Source: Micractinium sp. NFX-FRZ (lineage: Eukaryota; Chlorophyta; Trebouxiophyceae; Chlorellales; Chlorellaceae). From it: a stretch of DNA of 64,000 bases. Under the pieces are notes generated by a model that was not told where the DNA came from, searched no databases, and saw nothing but the letters and a program-made list of their open reading frames with translations. Where the stretch lies: positions 1 through 64,000 of the forward strand of contig JAPTJF010000153.1 of assembly GCA_029339195.1 (NCBI GenBank), in the 5' to 3' direction. Shown piece by piece: positions 9,311 to 21,905 of this stretch. A program made the translations under genes and the position numbers. Every line of letters starts with the position of its first letter. Within the stretch, counting starts at the first letter, position 1.

Positions 9311-12300
9311 TCATCGCAGCGGCCCCAGCAGCCGCGCGCCCTCTGCATCCCATCGCTGCACTTTGGTGGTGGGGCTGCCCTGCTGGTAGGCCGCCAGCTC
9401 ATCGGTGAGGGCGGCCACAACACGGGCAATGCATGCCTCATACTCTGGCCGTGCTGCCGCCACCGCCTGCCGCTGCACCTCAGACAAGCCCTCCAGAGCG
9501 GCATCAGCACCCCGCATAGCCGCCTTCACTGACGGGTGTCGCACGCCCGCCGCCTCCTCAAACCTGGGGCAACGTGGCCGGGCCGGGAGCAGAGGAGGGG
9601 GGGCAGGTGGACAAGGTGCTCAAGTAGTATGTAATCGCTGTCGCACATTCAATGTGCGGATGCCAGTAAGCAACATTGCCGAGTCGCGCTGTGGTGCCTT
9701 GGCACCCCTCTCTTAGTACATGCCCTGCTTTGTCCTAGTGTACCGCTGCCCTACAACGTCCGCCCACCTGCGTAGCGCGGCCTCCAGCAGGATGGCTGCT
9801 GACACCGGGTCGCCCGCCTGCCGGTAGGCCGCCGCAACCTTGCCCAGGCAGCCCAGGATGAGGGCAGACACGCCGGCAGCATCGCGCTGCCACTCTGAGT
9901 CGGACGCCAGCAGGGCCACCAGTGGAACGAGCTCAGGCAGCACGGCTGCGTAAAGGGGGTGGGGGGTGGGGGGTGGGGGGGGCGACCGGGGCACGTACGG
10001 CAGGGTTAAGCAAAGCAAAGCAAAAGCAAGGGTGAAAGGAGGATGGCAGGCGGGCAGGAATGCACGACATGTGTGTTCAGGCAGGCAATCAGTCAGGGCA
10101 ATTACCATGAGGTAGGCAGCAGCATAGCACTGCACAATGCGCACTTACCCGGGTGGTCGGGCGCCCCTGCAAACTGCTGCTTCAGAAGCACCGCCTGCTC
10201 CAGCAGCTGCCTGGCACGCGCTCGCTCGCCAGGGCTGCCCATGGACAACGTGCCTGCAGGGGTGGGAGGGGCAATATGGCATAGCTGGTTGAACACAGAG
10301 CAGAGCAAGCAGCGTGAAGGCACGCCTTGGGAGGCATGGTCAAACATGGCCGCAGCCTGCACCCTAGCTGACAGGCTGCCACAGCGCCTGCCCACGAACT
10401 TCATCAACTGCTGCTAGTGGCAGCAGTTGATGAAGTACTGTGCACGGCCCACGCAGCCCAGCTATTGCCTCTGCACCTGCACCGGCAGTCGTGGTGCTGC
10501 CTCTTCGCCTGCCCACACCAACCGCCCACCTGCCACATTGCGCAGCGCCCAGCAGCGCTCCGGCACGGGCGTCTTGGCTTCCTGCTCCGCCCGGCGGGCC
10601 GCCTTGATCTCGGCTGCATCTGGCCACTCCTCCTCTGCGGGCGCCGGTCACGGGAGCACAAGTTTTGAGCAGTGAGGAGGGGACGCAAGAGCAGGTGCAG
10701 CAGGCAGGTGCAGCAGGCAGGACAACAGTTGAGCCGGGGATGATGGAACTGTAAACGTGGGTACGTTGTACTGCCAGTCCCCTGCCGACCACAGAGCGAA
10801 CACGCACCCATCACCAGCACGCACCCTGCCTGCCACGTAGCTGCAGCGTGGCGGCCTGCGACACATCATCTTCCCTCCGACTGCATCCCTCCCTGCTTCT
10901 TACCAACACTCCTCGCCTTGACAATCCTCCCCTCCTAACACCCCCTTACCCACGAGCTTGGCCGCCAGCTCAGAAGCCGCCCTCCGCTCCCGCTCCTGAC
11001 GCTCCTTCTTGGCCTGCACAGACAGGTTGCCCTCTGCCAAGCGCGCCAGCTCCTGTGGGCGGGGAGGAATGGGCGAGGAGCAGGGTTAAGCCGCAGGTGT
11101 TGGGTAGAACAAGACCAAGTGCGCAGGGCGCAGCCGTCAAATGCCTCGCCGCACATCCTCGGTGCCGCTCGCCCGGCCGCAAAAGCACCCCCTCACCTCT
11201 GCCACTGGGTTGGCGCTGCCCAGCACTCCCGACATCAGCGCCGCCGGAAGCTGCAGCGAGTCCTTGGGAGCGCCCGCCGCCGCTGCCGCCAGCTTGCCGC
11301 GCATGGCGCGCGCGGTGGCCTCAAACCAGGCGGGCGCGTCGCTGCTGCCCCAGGGGCGCTCTGCCAGCGCGCGACTCAGCAGGTGTGAGAGGACCAGTGA
11401 GGTGGCCATGAGGGTGGAGGCGTGCTCGCTCAGCCCTGGGCAGGGTGGCAGGTCTGCCGGGGGAGAAGCAAGAGGGCAGGCTGATCACAAGAGGATGGCA
11501 CCTGGCAGCCTGCTAGTACTTCTGTCTGCCTGCCTGCGTTGCAGCAGCTGCAAGCGGGCTGCCTTCTTACACCACATTCAGCAGCAGCCGGGCTACCTGC
11601 GCACATGTGCTGCACCTTGCAGCATCCAGCATTATACACTTACCGCTTCATACGCCCCACCGCCACAGCCGAGCCCCACATGAGCCATCTGCCCCGCTCC
11701 GAACAGAACCCTTGTCTGCCCTCGTATCCCTGTCCCTACCCCCCTTGCCTCCTCACCTCTGCGGAACATCTCCAACTCCCCCTGCAGCATGTCGTCCAGC
11801 AGCCGCCCAGCACCCTCGTTGTCGCCGCCCTCAATGCTGGTGATCACCCTGCAGGGGGTCCAAGGCGAGCGCTGCTTTGAAGTAAGGGGAGGCACTGGGG
11901 CAGAACAGGGGAGCAGCAACCAAACAGCCTGCCGCTGCTGGCCAATGTGGCAGCACAGACAAGCAATTCATCCGCCAACACCACTGTTGCCTTGCTCTGC
12001 ACCGCCGTCCCCACCTGCGCAGCAGCGTGTCTGTTCGCTGCGGGTGGTCTGCGGGCAGCACGCCCAGCTCCGTGCGGCACTGCAGCGCACAGCGGGGCAG
12101 GCAGGCGGTACTAACGTGAGCAGCCGAGCAGTGTGCAGGTGGGCCCACCCGAGTTAACAGGGCGCAGAGGCGCAGGGAGGGCAGCTGTGCATGATGCTGC
12201 AGCTGGAGCACACGCTGGCATCCCACACACTCAGCAATGCTGCTCTTGCAGCCAGCAAGCTTGTACCTGGAAGGTAGCGGGTCGTGAGGCCGCGCTGCCT

Positions 12301-15300
12301 TGCTGCTGGAACTGCTGCAGCGCTGGCTGTCCCGCTGCCACGGCTGCCACAGCGGCACGTGCAGCAGCGGTGCAGGCCCAGTGCTGCAGCTCGGTGTCGT
12401 CAATCCACTGCAGCACGCCCTCGCCTGCCATCGACTGCAGAGGACCAGGCAAGGGAGGGGTGAGCCGGTGCTTGGCTCGCCCGGCAGCCACATGCTCGCT
12501 TCCCGCTGCTCCGTCCAGCATGCCAGCAGCACGGCAGGCAGCCGCAGCAAGCAAACCAATGGCAGCAGCTGCTGACCGTCCTGACATGCCCGCCCTGCCC
12601 TCCCACCTGCAGCCGCATGGCCGATGCGTAAGCGTCGGCGCCCTGCCGGCACACCTCGCCCACCACCCGGGGCAGCGCCTCGCTGGCATCCGCCAGGCTG
12701 GCAAAGTCGGCGGGGGGGATCTCCGCTGGGCCGCCCAGCAACGTGCTGCACATGCTGGTCAGCCGCACACTCGCCTCCTTCTGCAGCGGGCCCGGCAGCA
12801 CGGTGCCCTGCAGCAAGACGAGGGTTCCGCACACGCCTTAGCAGAGCGAATAAGCACGCGCATGTCACAAGCACAAGGCTCTGCTGTGCAGTTGATGTTC
12901 TGCTGTGTTGGAGCGTGCTCCGCCCCAACCAAGGCCACTGCCTTTGGCCACCCGCACCTTGGGTGGCCGCTCCACCGCCAGGCTGCCCTCCAGCCGCATC
13001 CCAAACTTCTTCTTCTCCCGCTCCAGCCGCCGCCGCTCCTCGATCTTTGCACGGATGGCCTCCTCACTGCACGCGGGCCAGTGCAGGGCCGGCAGGGAGG
13101 CGGGGTGGAGGGCGGTACCAGGCAGATGGAGGGCGGGCAGGCAGGCAGGCAGGCAGGCGGGCACGGAGATAGCTGGCAGGCGGGCAGACGCTAGTGCAGG
13201 CAGGTAGGCGGAGGGCAGGCAGGCGGGTGACGGCACACAGGCTGGTTGCTTGTGGGGCAGCAGCTTCACGGTGCAACCAGCCCAGACGCCAGGCCGGCAG
13301 GCCGGCTCACCGCTGTCGCTGCTCTTCCGCCTCCCGCTGCTGCCGCTCTTCCTCCACCTTGCGCCGCCGCTCCTCCTCCTCCCTGGCAGGGCAGGAACCA
13401 GGCAAGCAGGCAGATGCAGCTGGTCAGCTGGTTGCAGTGGAATCGAGGGAGGGTCCAGGTGCAAGGGACAGCAGCGCTGTGGCGTCTCCTCTCGCTCATC
13501 ATGTGCAGCAGCTTGCACCCCACGGTGCATCCCCACCCCATACCAGCGCAGGCAGCGGCCCACCTGCGCCGCTGGTCCTCCGCCGCGCGTGCTGCCGCTC
13601 TCTGCTGCTCAATGATCAGCCGCTCCTGCTCTGCACGTGCCGTCACCTCAGCATCCAGCAGGGCCTGGGGGGACGGGTGCAGGGGGGGAGCAGCGGATGA
13701 GGTCACAATCATAACCACTGGTGCCGCCTGGCATGCAAAGTCAGCCCTGATAGGCAGTGCCTTGTGGGTCAGATGCACAGTGCCTTGTGGGGCGGGCCAT
13801 TATGCAAGCTGCCCTCACACACCTATCGGGACACTCACGCACCTGCTGCTCCTCGTACTCGCGCCGCTGCACCTCCCGCTCCTGCCGCAGACGCTCAGCC
13901 TCCTTGGCAGTCGCCTGCACATTGACCAGGGTAAGGGGTGCACACTTGAGCGGGCGGACTTGCGGGGCGCATGACGCGAGCCAGACGCCTGCCTCCTGGT
14001 GAGGCTGTGGAAGCAGTGCCAGTAGCCAGCACCTGCCTGTCACAGCAGCCGCCCAGTCACGTCTGCTCCCCTCCCGCCCGCACAACCACCCCGCCACCCA
14101 CCAGCCAGCCAGCCCACCCCGACAAAGGGGCACGCCACCCCGCCGTGGCCACGTACCTCCTGGTACCTGCGCTGCTCCTCCCGCTGCCGCTGCACCTCCA
14201 GCCGTGCCTTGGCCGCAGTCTCCTCAACCCTGCCAGCCCAGCCCAGGCCAGGGGAGGTGGGGCAGGCGGGTGTCAGAGACGGCAGTGAAACATAACGCAT
14301 GGCAGCGTGCAGCGGCAGGCACTGGTCTTGACTGTGGCAGGCAGGCAGGCAGGCACAGGCACAACGATGGCAGTAAGAAAGCAGGCGGGACGGTGCCGCA
14401 CCTGCGGGCATCTTCAATTGCCTGGCGCTCCGCCTCGGTGGACCGCCAGCGCTCGCGTGCCGCCCGCAGGTCCTTGCTGAGAGCACGGCTGCGCTCACGC
14501 TCAAACTGTGGAGGGTAGAGTGGTTGTTGAGGGCACCAGTTCAGATGGAGGCAGCGCTGCGGCGAGACAGGCCAGCTCTGCACGAGGGCTGTATGAGGCA
14601 GGCAGCACAGGCTCCCACAAGCTGCCCGCTCCGCCGTACACCCCATAGGCTGCTCACTCTGCCGTGCCCCACCACCGCTGCCCGACCACCTCAACTGCTC
14701 CTCTCACTACTTCCCTCCAGCCCAGCCCACCTGCAGTTTGCGCACATCCAGCCGCGCCTCCTGAGCGGTCACGCGCCCCAGGCGCGCAGCCAGCAGCACT
14801 GCTGCAGCCCAGACCCAGCCGCCGCCGGCACCCAGCGGTTCACGGGGGAAGGGGCCCGCGCCGGCGCCACCGCTGACGTGCAGCAGCGGGTCGGAGCTGA
14901 GCAGGCTGGGGGGCGGTGGCGCAGCCACAAATGCATGGCCGCCAACCTGCAGGGCCAGAAGAGTATGGTGTGACCAGCGCTCGAGAGTGGCTGGCAAGCG
15001 CGCCGCGGTGACGATGGCACATGCTTCAGCCGCGCTCGGCCTATCTCGCCCGCCCACCAGCTGAGGATGCCCACCTCGAGATCCACAGCTTCTTCGTAGG
15101 CGACTGGCAAAACAGCAGCTTCTTGTGTGTAGGACACAGACGTAGCAAGCAGCGCCTCGTCTGCTGCTGCCGCTGCCGCCTGCACTGCCTCGCCGCCGCC
15201 ACTGTTCCCTCCAAGGCTACCAATGGGCTTGACGGCCCGGCGGCGGCATAATGCACTGCTAGTACGGCTGAGACTGCTGGAAGGCAGCCTTGACGGCAGC

Positions 15301-15356
15301 ACAGGGCGCCCACATGCTGCTCCACCGAAAGGCGGCAGCCCTAGGTCCTGCGACAT
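9311..15356 (-). CDS. Coiled-coil protein with C-terminal TPR-like region
   Basis: The 18-exon chain (15356-15075, 14946-14731, 14505-14402, 14229-14157, 13914-13843, 13664-13564, 13382-13311, 13066-12958, 12807-12607, 12434-12267, 12079-12015, 11848-11757, 11453-11197, 11052-10950, 10634-10530, 10253-10149, 9945-9768, 9563-9311) is phase-consistent and gives 851 aa. After a low-complexity N-terminus with a Trp/Ala-rich hydrophobic patch (about 150), residues about 165-370 are an almost continuous charged coiled coil (RREEQRRYQE, EEEERRRKVEEERQQ types). A globular middle region follows. The C-terminal 200 residues contain motifs typical of kinesin-light-chain-like TPRs: ARQLLEQAVLLKQQF, then LGKVAAAYRQAGDPVSAAIL and a following HPSV. 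This suggests a scaffold or cytoskeletal/ciliary adaptor, but I cannot name an orthologue. It shares a 247-bp divergent promoter with YIF1. Confidence 0.75.
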
Positions 15357-15603
15357 TCACTCGGCGTTTGCAGCAGTGCGTAATGTGATTACAATAGAAC
15401 CCCAGCGGCGCCCGTCGACAGGAAGAAACCGGACAGCGTGGCAACAGTTTCTTCCGCCTCTCCCTGCGTCGGTGCAGCCCTTGGCGGAGGCAGCACCGAT
15501 CAGTGGATCGTGATCGCTCCTGTGCCATCTAGCAGCCCGCCCCACTGCGACCAGCTGTCCCTGACCTGCTCGCGGCGCACACAAGCGATCGAGGGGCGTG
15601 GAG
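15357..15603. promoter_or_regulatory. Divergent promoter region, coiled-coil gene / YIF1
   Basis: The start codons of the two head-to-head genes are 247 bp apart, so both promoters and 5' UTRs must lie here. It includes a less GC-rich stretch, GTAATGTGATTACAATAG, near 15380. No specific factor site is recognisable to me. Confidence 0.6.
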
Positions 15604-18600
15604 ATGCAGCCCCAGCAGTTCCCTACATATGGGGCCAACCCCTGGGTGCCTGGGCCTGCCCAGCAGCAGCCTCAGCAGCCCCAGTTTTTCGTTCCTCAGC
15701 AGGTGCGTTGCGGGGAGCTGGCTCTTGCAGGGCGACAGTCGAGCACCCAACAACGGCCCAACGCTCAAAAGAGCCTGCCTTCCGCTGTACTGCAGCAGCC
15801 CGTGGCGGTGCCGCCGGGAGCCGCTGCCGCTGTGAACATGGGCGGCGGCGTGCCGCCTGGCGGCGCAGCTCCCATGGGCGGTGCAGGCGGCAGTGCGGCC
15901 TTTGGCAGCATGGACCCCTTCCTGACGGGCGTGGCCGGCAACATGCTGCGGCAGCAGGGCCAGTCCTACCTGCAGCGTGGCCAGGCGTTCATGCAGGTGC
16001 GGGTGTGCAGAGGGCAACGCCGGTGCTGCCACTGTGCACCGCTGCCCTCATTGGTGTGCCCTGGTTGATTGAGAACGCAGCAGCATGACCACTGGGGCAG
16101 AGCACAGTGCAGACGGAAATGCAGACAGGCGCTGAGTTTGCCTGAAACTGCCCCACAACGCCACCTGCAAGCGCTGCCACCCCATGCCGGTTGCCCCACA
16201 CGCTGCCTGCACCGCCTCGCCTGCGCCCGACCGGTTGGCCCCATGCCCTGCAGTCCAAGATGGGGTTTCTGTCAGGCGGCACCCTGCACTACCTCTTCAG
16301 CATCACACCCGAGTATGGTGAGCCTCGGGGGTGGGCTTGCTTGGTGGGGGAATCTGGCGGGGCTGGTGGGCAGGTGGGGGAACTCCAGCGGCGGTTGTAG
16401 CCCAGCCGGGCGGGAGCGGCGGCGATGGCGACAGTTCGCCAGGAGCATGACCATTTATGGTTGCTGGCATTTACCTGTGTGTTCGGGATCCGGATGAAGG
16501 CAGTAGCTGCCCCTGCTATGGTAGGGGCCCAGAGCCGCATGTCGACACATGTGGCTGCCTCCATCCATTTTGTGTCGGCTCCACTGCGCTCCCTGCCGCC
16601 CTCCCGCTCTCAACCTGTGGCCCCGCCCCGCAGTGCGCACCAAGCTGCTCATGCTGGCGGCCCCCTTCCTCAAGCGCTGGAACTACGCACGCATTGCGGA
16701 GCAGGTGCGGAGTCTTGTGTCGTCCTCTGTTTTGTTGGGTCATTCTTCGATAGACAGCCAGGAAGCAGGGTGGGTGCAAAGCAGAGAGGGAAGGAGCCTT
16801 TTTGCACCCATGCCGCCTACGTGCCTGCTAGCGTGTTTCATTCAACATGCTTCAGTAATCCTGGCCTTGCCTCCGCCTGCAGATCACGGGCGGTCACAAG
16901 TACCTGCCGCCGCGGCAGGACATCAATGCACCTGGTGAGGGCTTCTGCTGGGCATCAGTGGGTAGTTAGCAAAGGGCAGGGGTGCAAAGTGGAGTTGCCC
17001 TTCGGCCATGCACAGTTCACGCGGAGGCACAGTCGGCACCAGGCGCTTTTGCTCCAAATGCCACCAGAGCTTCACTCTTCACTCAAGGAGCCTCTGTCCT
17101 GCCCCATCTACTTTGCACTGTCTGCCCCCGCCTTTGCTCGCCTGCCACGCGCCTGCCCCAACTCGTTTTCACCGCCTCTCACCTGCCACCTGCCCGCCCC
17201 ACCACCCACCACTCCCATCGTCTCTCCCTCTCCTCCTCCCCAGACCTGTACATCCCCCTCATGGCCCTCTGGACCTACGGCATCCTCATCGGTGTGGCCA
17301 CACTCATGCGCTCCGACCCCGCTGGCACCGCCGGCTTCAGGCCCGACACCATCTACAATGCGGTGGGTGGGCGTGGGATGTGGGCTGTTTTTCTGACGAC
17401 ATGTTTTGCACCGCAGTGGCTGGCGGGCAATGCATGGGTGGGCAACATGGCAGTGTGCGTGGCCAAGGTGAGAATAAGCCTGGCGGACAGATTGTTGGGT
17501 ATGGGAGGGGGCGGGGTGAGAGCGCGAGTGGGCAAATCTGAGACGAACCACATCATTATCTGCAACGCCGAGGGTTTGCAATGCATAGGGGGGCCAGACA
17601 AGAGGGTGGGTAAGTGCGCCCGTCACCATCGACAACGCGGTGTGTGTATGCGGCCAGGGACTTGGGAGAAGGCTGGAGCAGGCTCACAGGTCAGCCGTGG
17701 TGGGGCACATGCTGTTGCTGCACGCTTACCTGCCCGGCCGCCCCCGGCCGCCCCTGCCCCCCCCTGCAGGTCAGCAGCTGCGGCGTGGCCTGGCTGGCTC
17801 ACACGCTGCTGCTCAAGGTCATCCTCTACATGCTGGGGATACCCGCGGGTGGGTGGGTGGGTGGGTGGGTAGGCGGGGCTTGCGTGGAGGCGGCAGGGAG
17901 GGGAGCAGGTGCAAGAGAAGGGTATGACCCGAGTGGGCAGCGGCGCACCCAGCGGCTGGGCCAGCTCTGTAGCGGAGCGACTGCTGTGCAGATGTGCACC
18001 CCTCCTTGCACTGTGATGACGGTGCCCCGTGCCCTTTCTGCGCCCAGTCTGCTCTACCCCTGCGCCTGCACCTCCCCGACTGCCCTCCGGCCCCCGCATA
18101 TGTATCCCCCACCTGCAGCGGTGCCCTTCTTGGAGCTGGCTGCCTACGCGGGCTACGCGTTTGTGCCGGCCTGCGCCTCGCTGCTGGTGCAACTCGTCCC
18201 GGGTGCGTGGGCCAGTCCTGGGGAGGCAGGCCTGCTGGAGGCAGGGACAATCCAGACAGCATCGGGAGACAGACAGTACAGGAATCGGGGATTGGGCAGC
18301 ACGGGTCGCTGATTTCCCCAGCATGTCCTGTGCCCATGGGCCCCACCCACCCAGTGCTGCCCCTGTCGGCCTCCCCTGCCCTGGAAACCCAAGTTGCTGG
18401 TGCATCTGCTGTCTGCGCAGGTGGCGGTGGCGCGGCTTACCACGTTGTATGGGCCTACGGCTCGCTCTGCATAGCCGTCTTTCTGGTGAGCGGGCAGGGT
18501 GTGCTTTCCTGCTTGGATCGCTGCTGCCCGATCACCTGCACCCTCTTGCCCAAATCTGCTTGCCCGTCCCATCCTGCCCCCGCCCATCCCTCTCCTCCCC

Positions 18601-19164
18601 TCTCGCGCCTCCATCCCCACCCACCCCACCCCTTCTGGCCCACACCCCCTGCCCCAGGTGCGCACCATGAAGCGCGTCATCTTCCAGGAGGCTCGCACAT
18701 ACAGTGAGTGCATGGGGGCGGTGGGGCCCAAGGGCGGGAGAGGCTCCGCTTGCTCGGCTGACAGGCCCCATGGCTTCCCCGTGGCTACGCTGCAGCACGG
18801 GTGACAGCTGTGCAGCCGCAGCGCACCGCTTTGCTGCCTCTCCGCCTCCCACTCCCAAATTGACCCCGCTGCCCTCGATTAGGGTTTTTTCGATTTTGCA
18901 CTCAACAAACTCATCCCGCCGCTTCGCCTGGTCCTGCCACCTCCCACCGGTGCAGGCATCGACAGCACGCGGCACAACTACCTGCTGCTGGGCCTCGCCA
19001 TCTTCCAGTTCCCCCTCAATGCCTGGCTGGCACGCCTGCCGCCCATCTCAGCCGCCGCGGCCGCTGCAGCTGCTGCTGCTGCTGGCGCGGGCAAGGCGGC
19101 AGCAAAAGCAGCAGCGGCCGACGCAGCGGGCAAGGTGGCAGGCAGGGCAGTGCGAGGGCTGTGA
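15604..19164 (+). CDS. YIF1: YIF1-family ER/Golgi membrane protein
   Basis: Eleven exons (15604-15702, 15796-15996, 16254-16317, 16634-16704, 16883-16934, 17244-17362, 17770-17848, 18119-18202, 18421-18485, 18658-18703, 18956-19164) join in phase to 362 aa. The Gln/Pro/Gly-rich cytosolic N-terminus contains TYGANPW and an FLTGVAGNMLRQQGQSYLQ segment. Family landmarks follow in order: LKRWNYARI, KYLPPRQDINAPDLYIPLM, about five hydrophobic helices including AYAGYAF, then RTMKRVIFQEARTY and NYLLLGLAIFQFPLNAWL. YIF1 partners YIP1 in COPII vesicle trafficking between ER and Golgi. The C-terminus is a species-specific Ala/Gly/Lys tail. The start was chosen because the reading frame opens with MQPQQFPTYGANPW just after the divergent promoter. 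A 51-nt candidate cassette exon lies in intron 6. Confidence 0.92.
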
Positions 19165-19686
19165 TGGGGGCGCGCTGGCAGGCATGATGCAGGCACTGCA
19201 AGCAGCAGGCGTGCCCCCCAGGTGCTTCCGGCGGGCGTCATTGCTTCAGTGCCCTCGACTTTCTCAGCAGCTGCTTTGCCAAACACGGCTGCAATGTGTT
19301 TCATGTTTGAGAGCTCACCAGCATCAGCCAGGGTTGAGGTGTGCAGAAAAATGAAGGAGGAGGCAAACAGGAGTAGAGAAGAAGCAGGGAACAGTTATGG
19401 GCAGCGGGAAGCTGTGGAGATACATAGCGGGAAGACAGGGGAGGAGCATGCACGAAGGGGCAGAGGAAGCGCGACATGGCTGCAGCTGCGGTCTAGGGAA
19501 TTTGAAAGCGACCAACAGGCATGTGCCAAAGGATGTGTGGTGTACAGAGGGGCGCCATGTTCGACAAGGTGAAAGGAGGGTTGCTCGATGGGAGAGGGTG
19601 GGCATATGGCTCCACCGAGAGCAGGCAACACCTGGCCGCAGGAAAGGCAGCACGCTCTGGCGGTGCCTCGCTCTCTGTAAACCCTG
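19165..19686. other. Convergent intergenic region, YIF1 / AK6
   Basis: Holds the 3' UTRs of YIF1 and the adenylate kinase, which end tail to tail. A purine-rich, comparatively A-rich stretch (about 19330-19480) stands out from the GC-rich surroundings. No coding region is supported. Confidence 0.5.
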
Positions 19687-21282
<1,596 letters not shown>

Positions 21283-21905
21283 GCCCAAGAATGGCGGCGC
21301 GGGACTTGGGAGAGTGGGTGCGTGAAGCTAGGGGTTGGCTGAGCTCGAAAAGGACGCTAATAGCGAAACATAACTAGACCGAGCGTCCTACCCGTCCCCT
21401 CGAGTCACCTCTGCTGCCCAGGCTGGCGGCGGCTGCTCTGCCGTCAGCGCCACACGTGCATTGCCATGTCCCTGCACTGCGTACACATGCAATGGGCAGG
21501 CAGGGTACAGGAGGGGGGCACAGCACGGTGCAGCTGTACAAGTCCTACTGAGGAGAGCATGGAGCGCGGCGGCAGGGTTTGCGCTGCCACTGAGGGAGGC
21601 GCTGCAGCCTTTGTTCTCGCTCACTCATGGGTGCCCTGAACCACTCGTCACTGCTGCATCTCCCAGCCTCCCCACATTGCCTCTCTCTCCTGGTGTGCCA
21701 GTATGCTCATATTGTGTTGCTTATGTTAGTGCGCTCAGCAGGCGAGCAGGCTGGCAGCGCTCCTCAGCAGTGTAGTACTTTGCAGTGTTGTGGGAAGGAG
21801 GGGCAGGGGTGGTAACACAGCAGCGGGGTTGCAAAAACCTCAAGCAAGAAGCAAGGAAAAACAAAATGGCTGGGACATGGGGAGATCAGCAGGCTGGGCT
21901 CTGGC
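21283..21905. other. Intergenic, HDS 3' end to AK6 promoter
   Basis: Separates two minus-strand genes. It should contain the HDS 3' UTR at the right and the AK6 promoter at the left. A relatively AT-rich segment lies near 21340-21380. No supported coding region or RNA gene. Confidence 0.5.
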
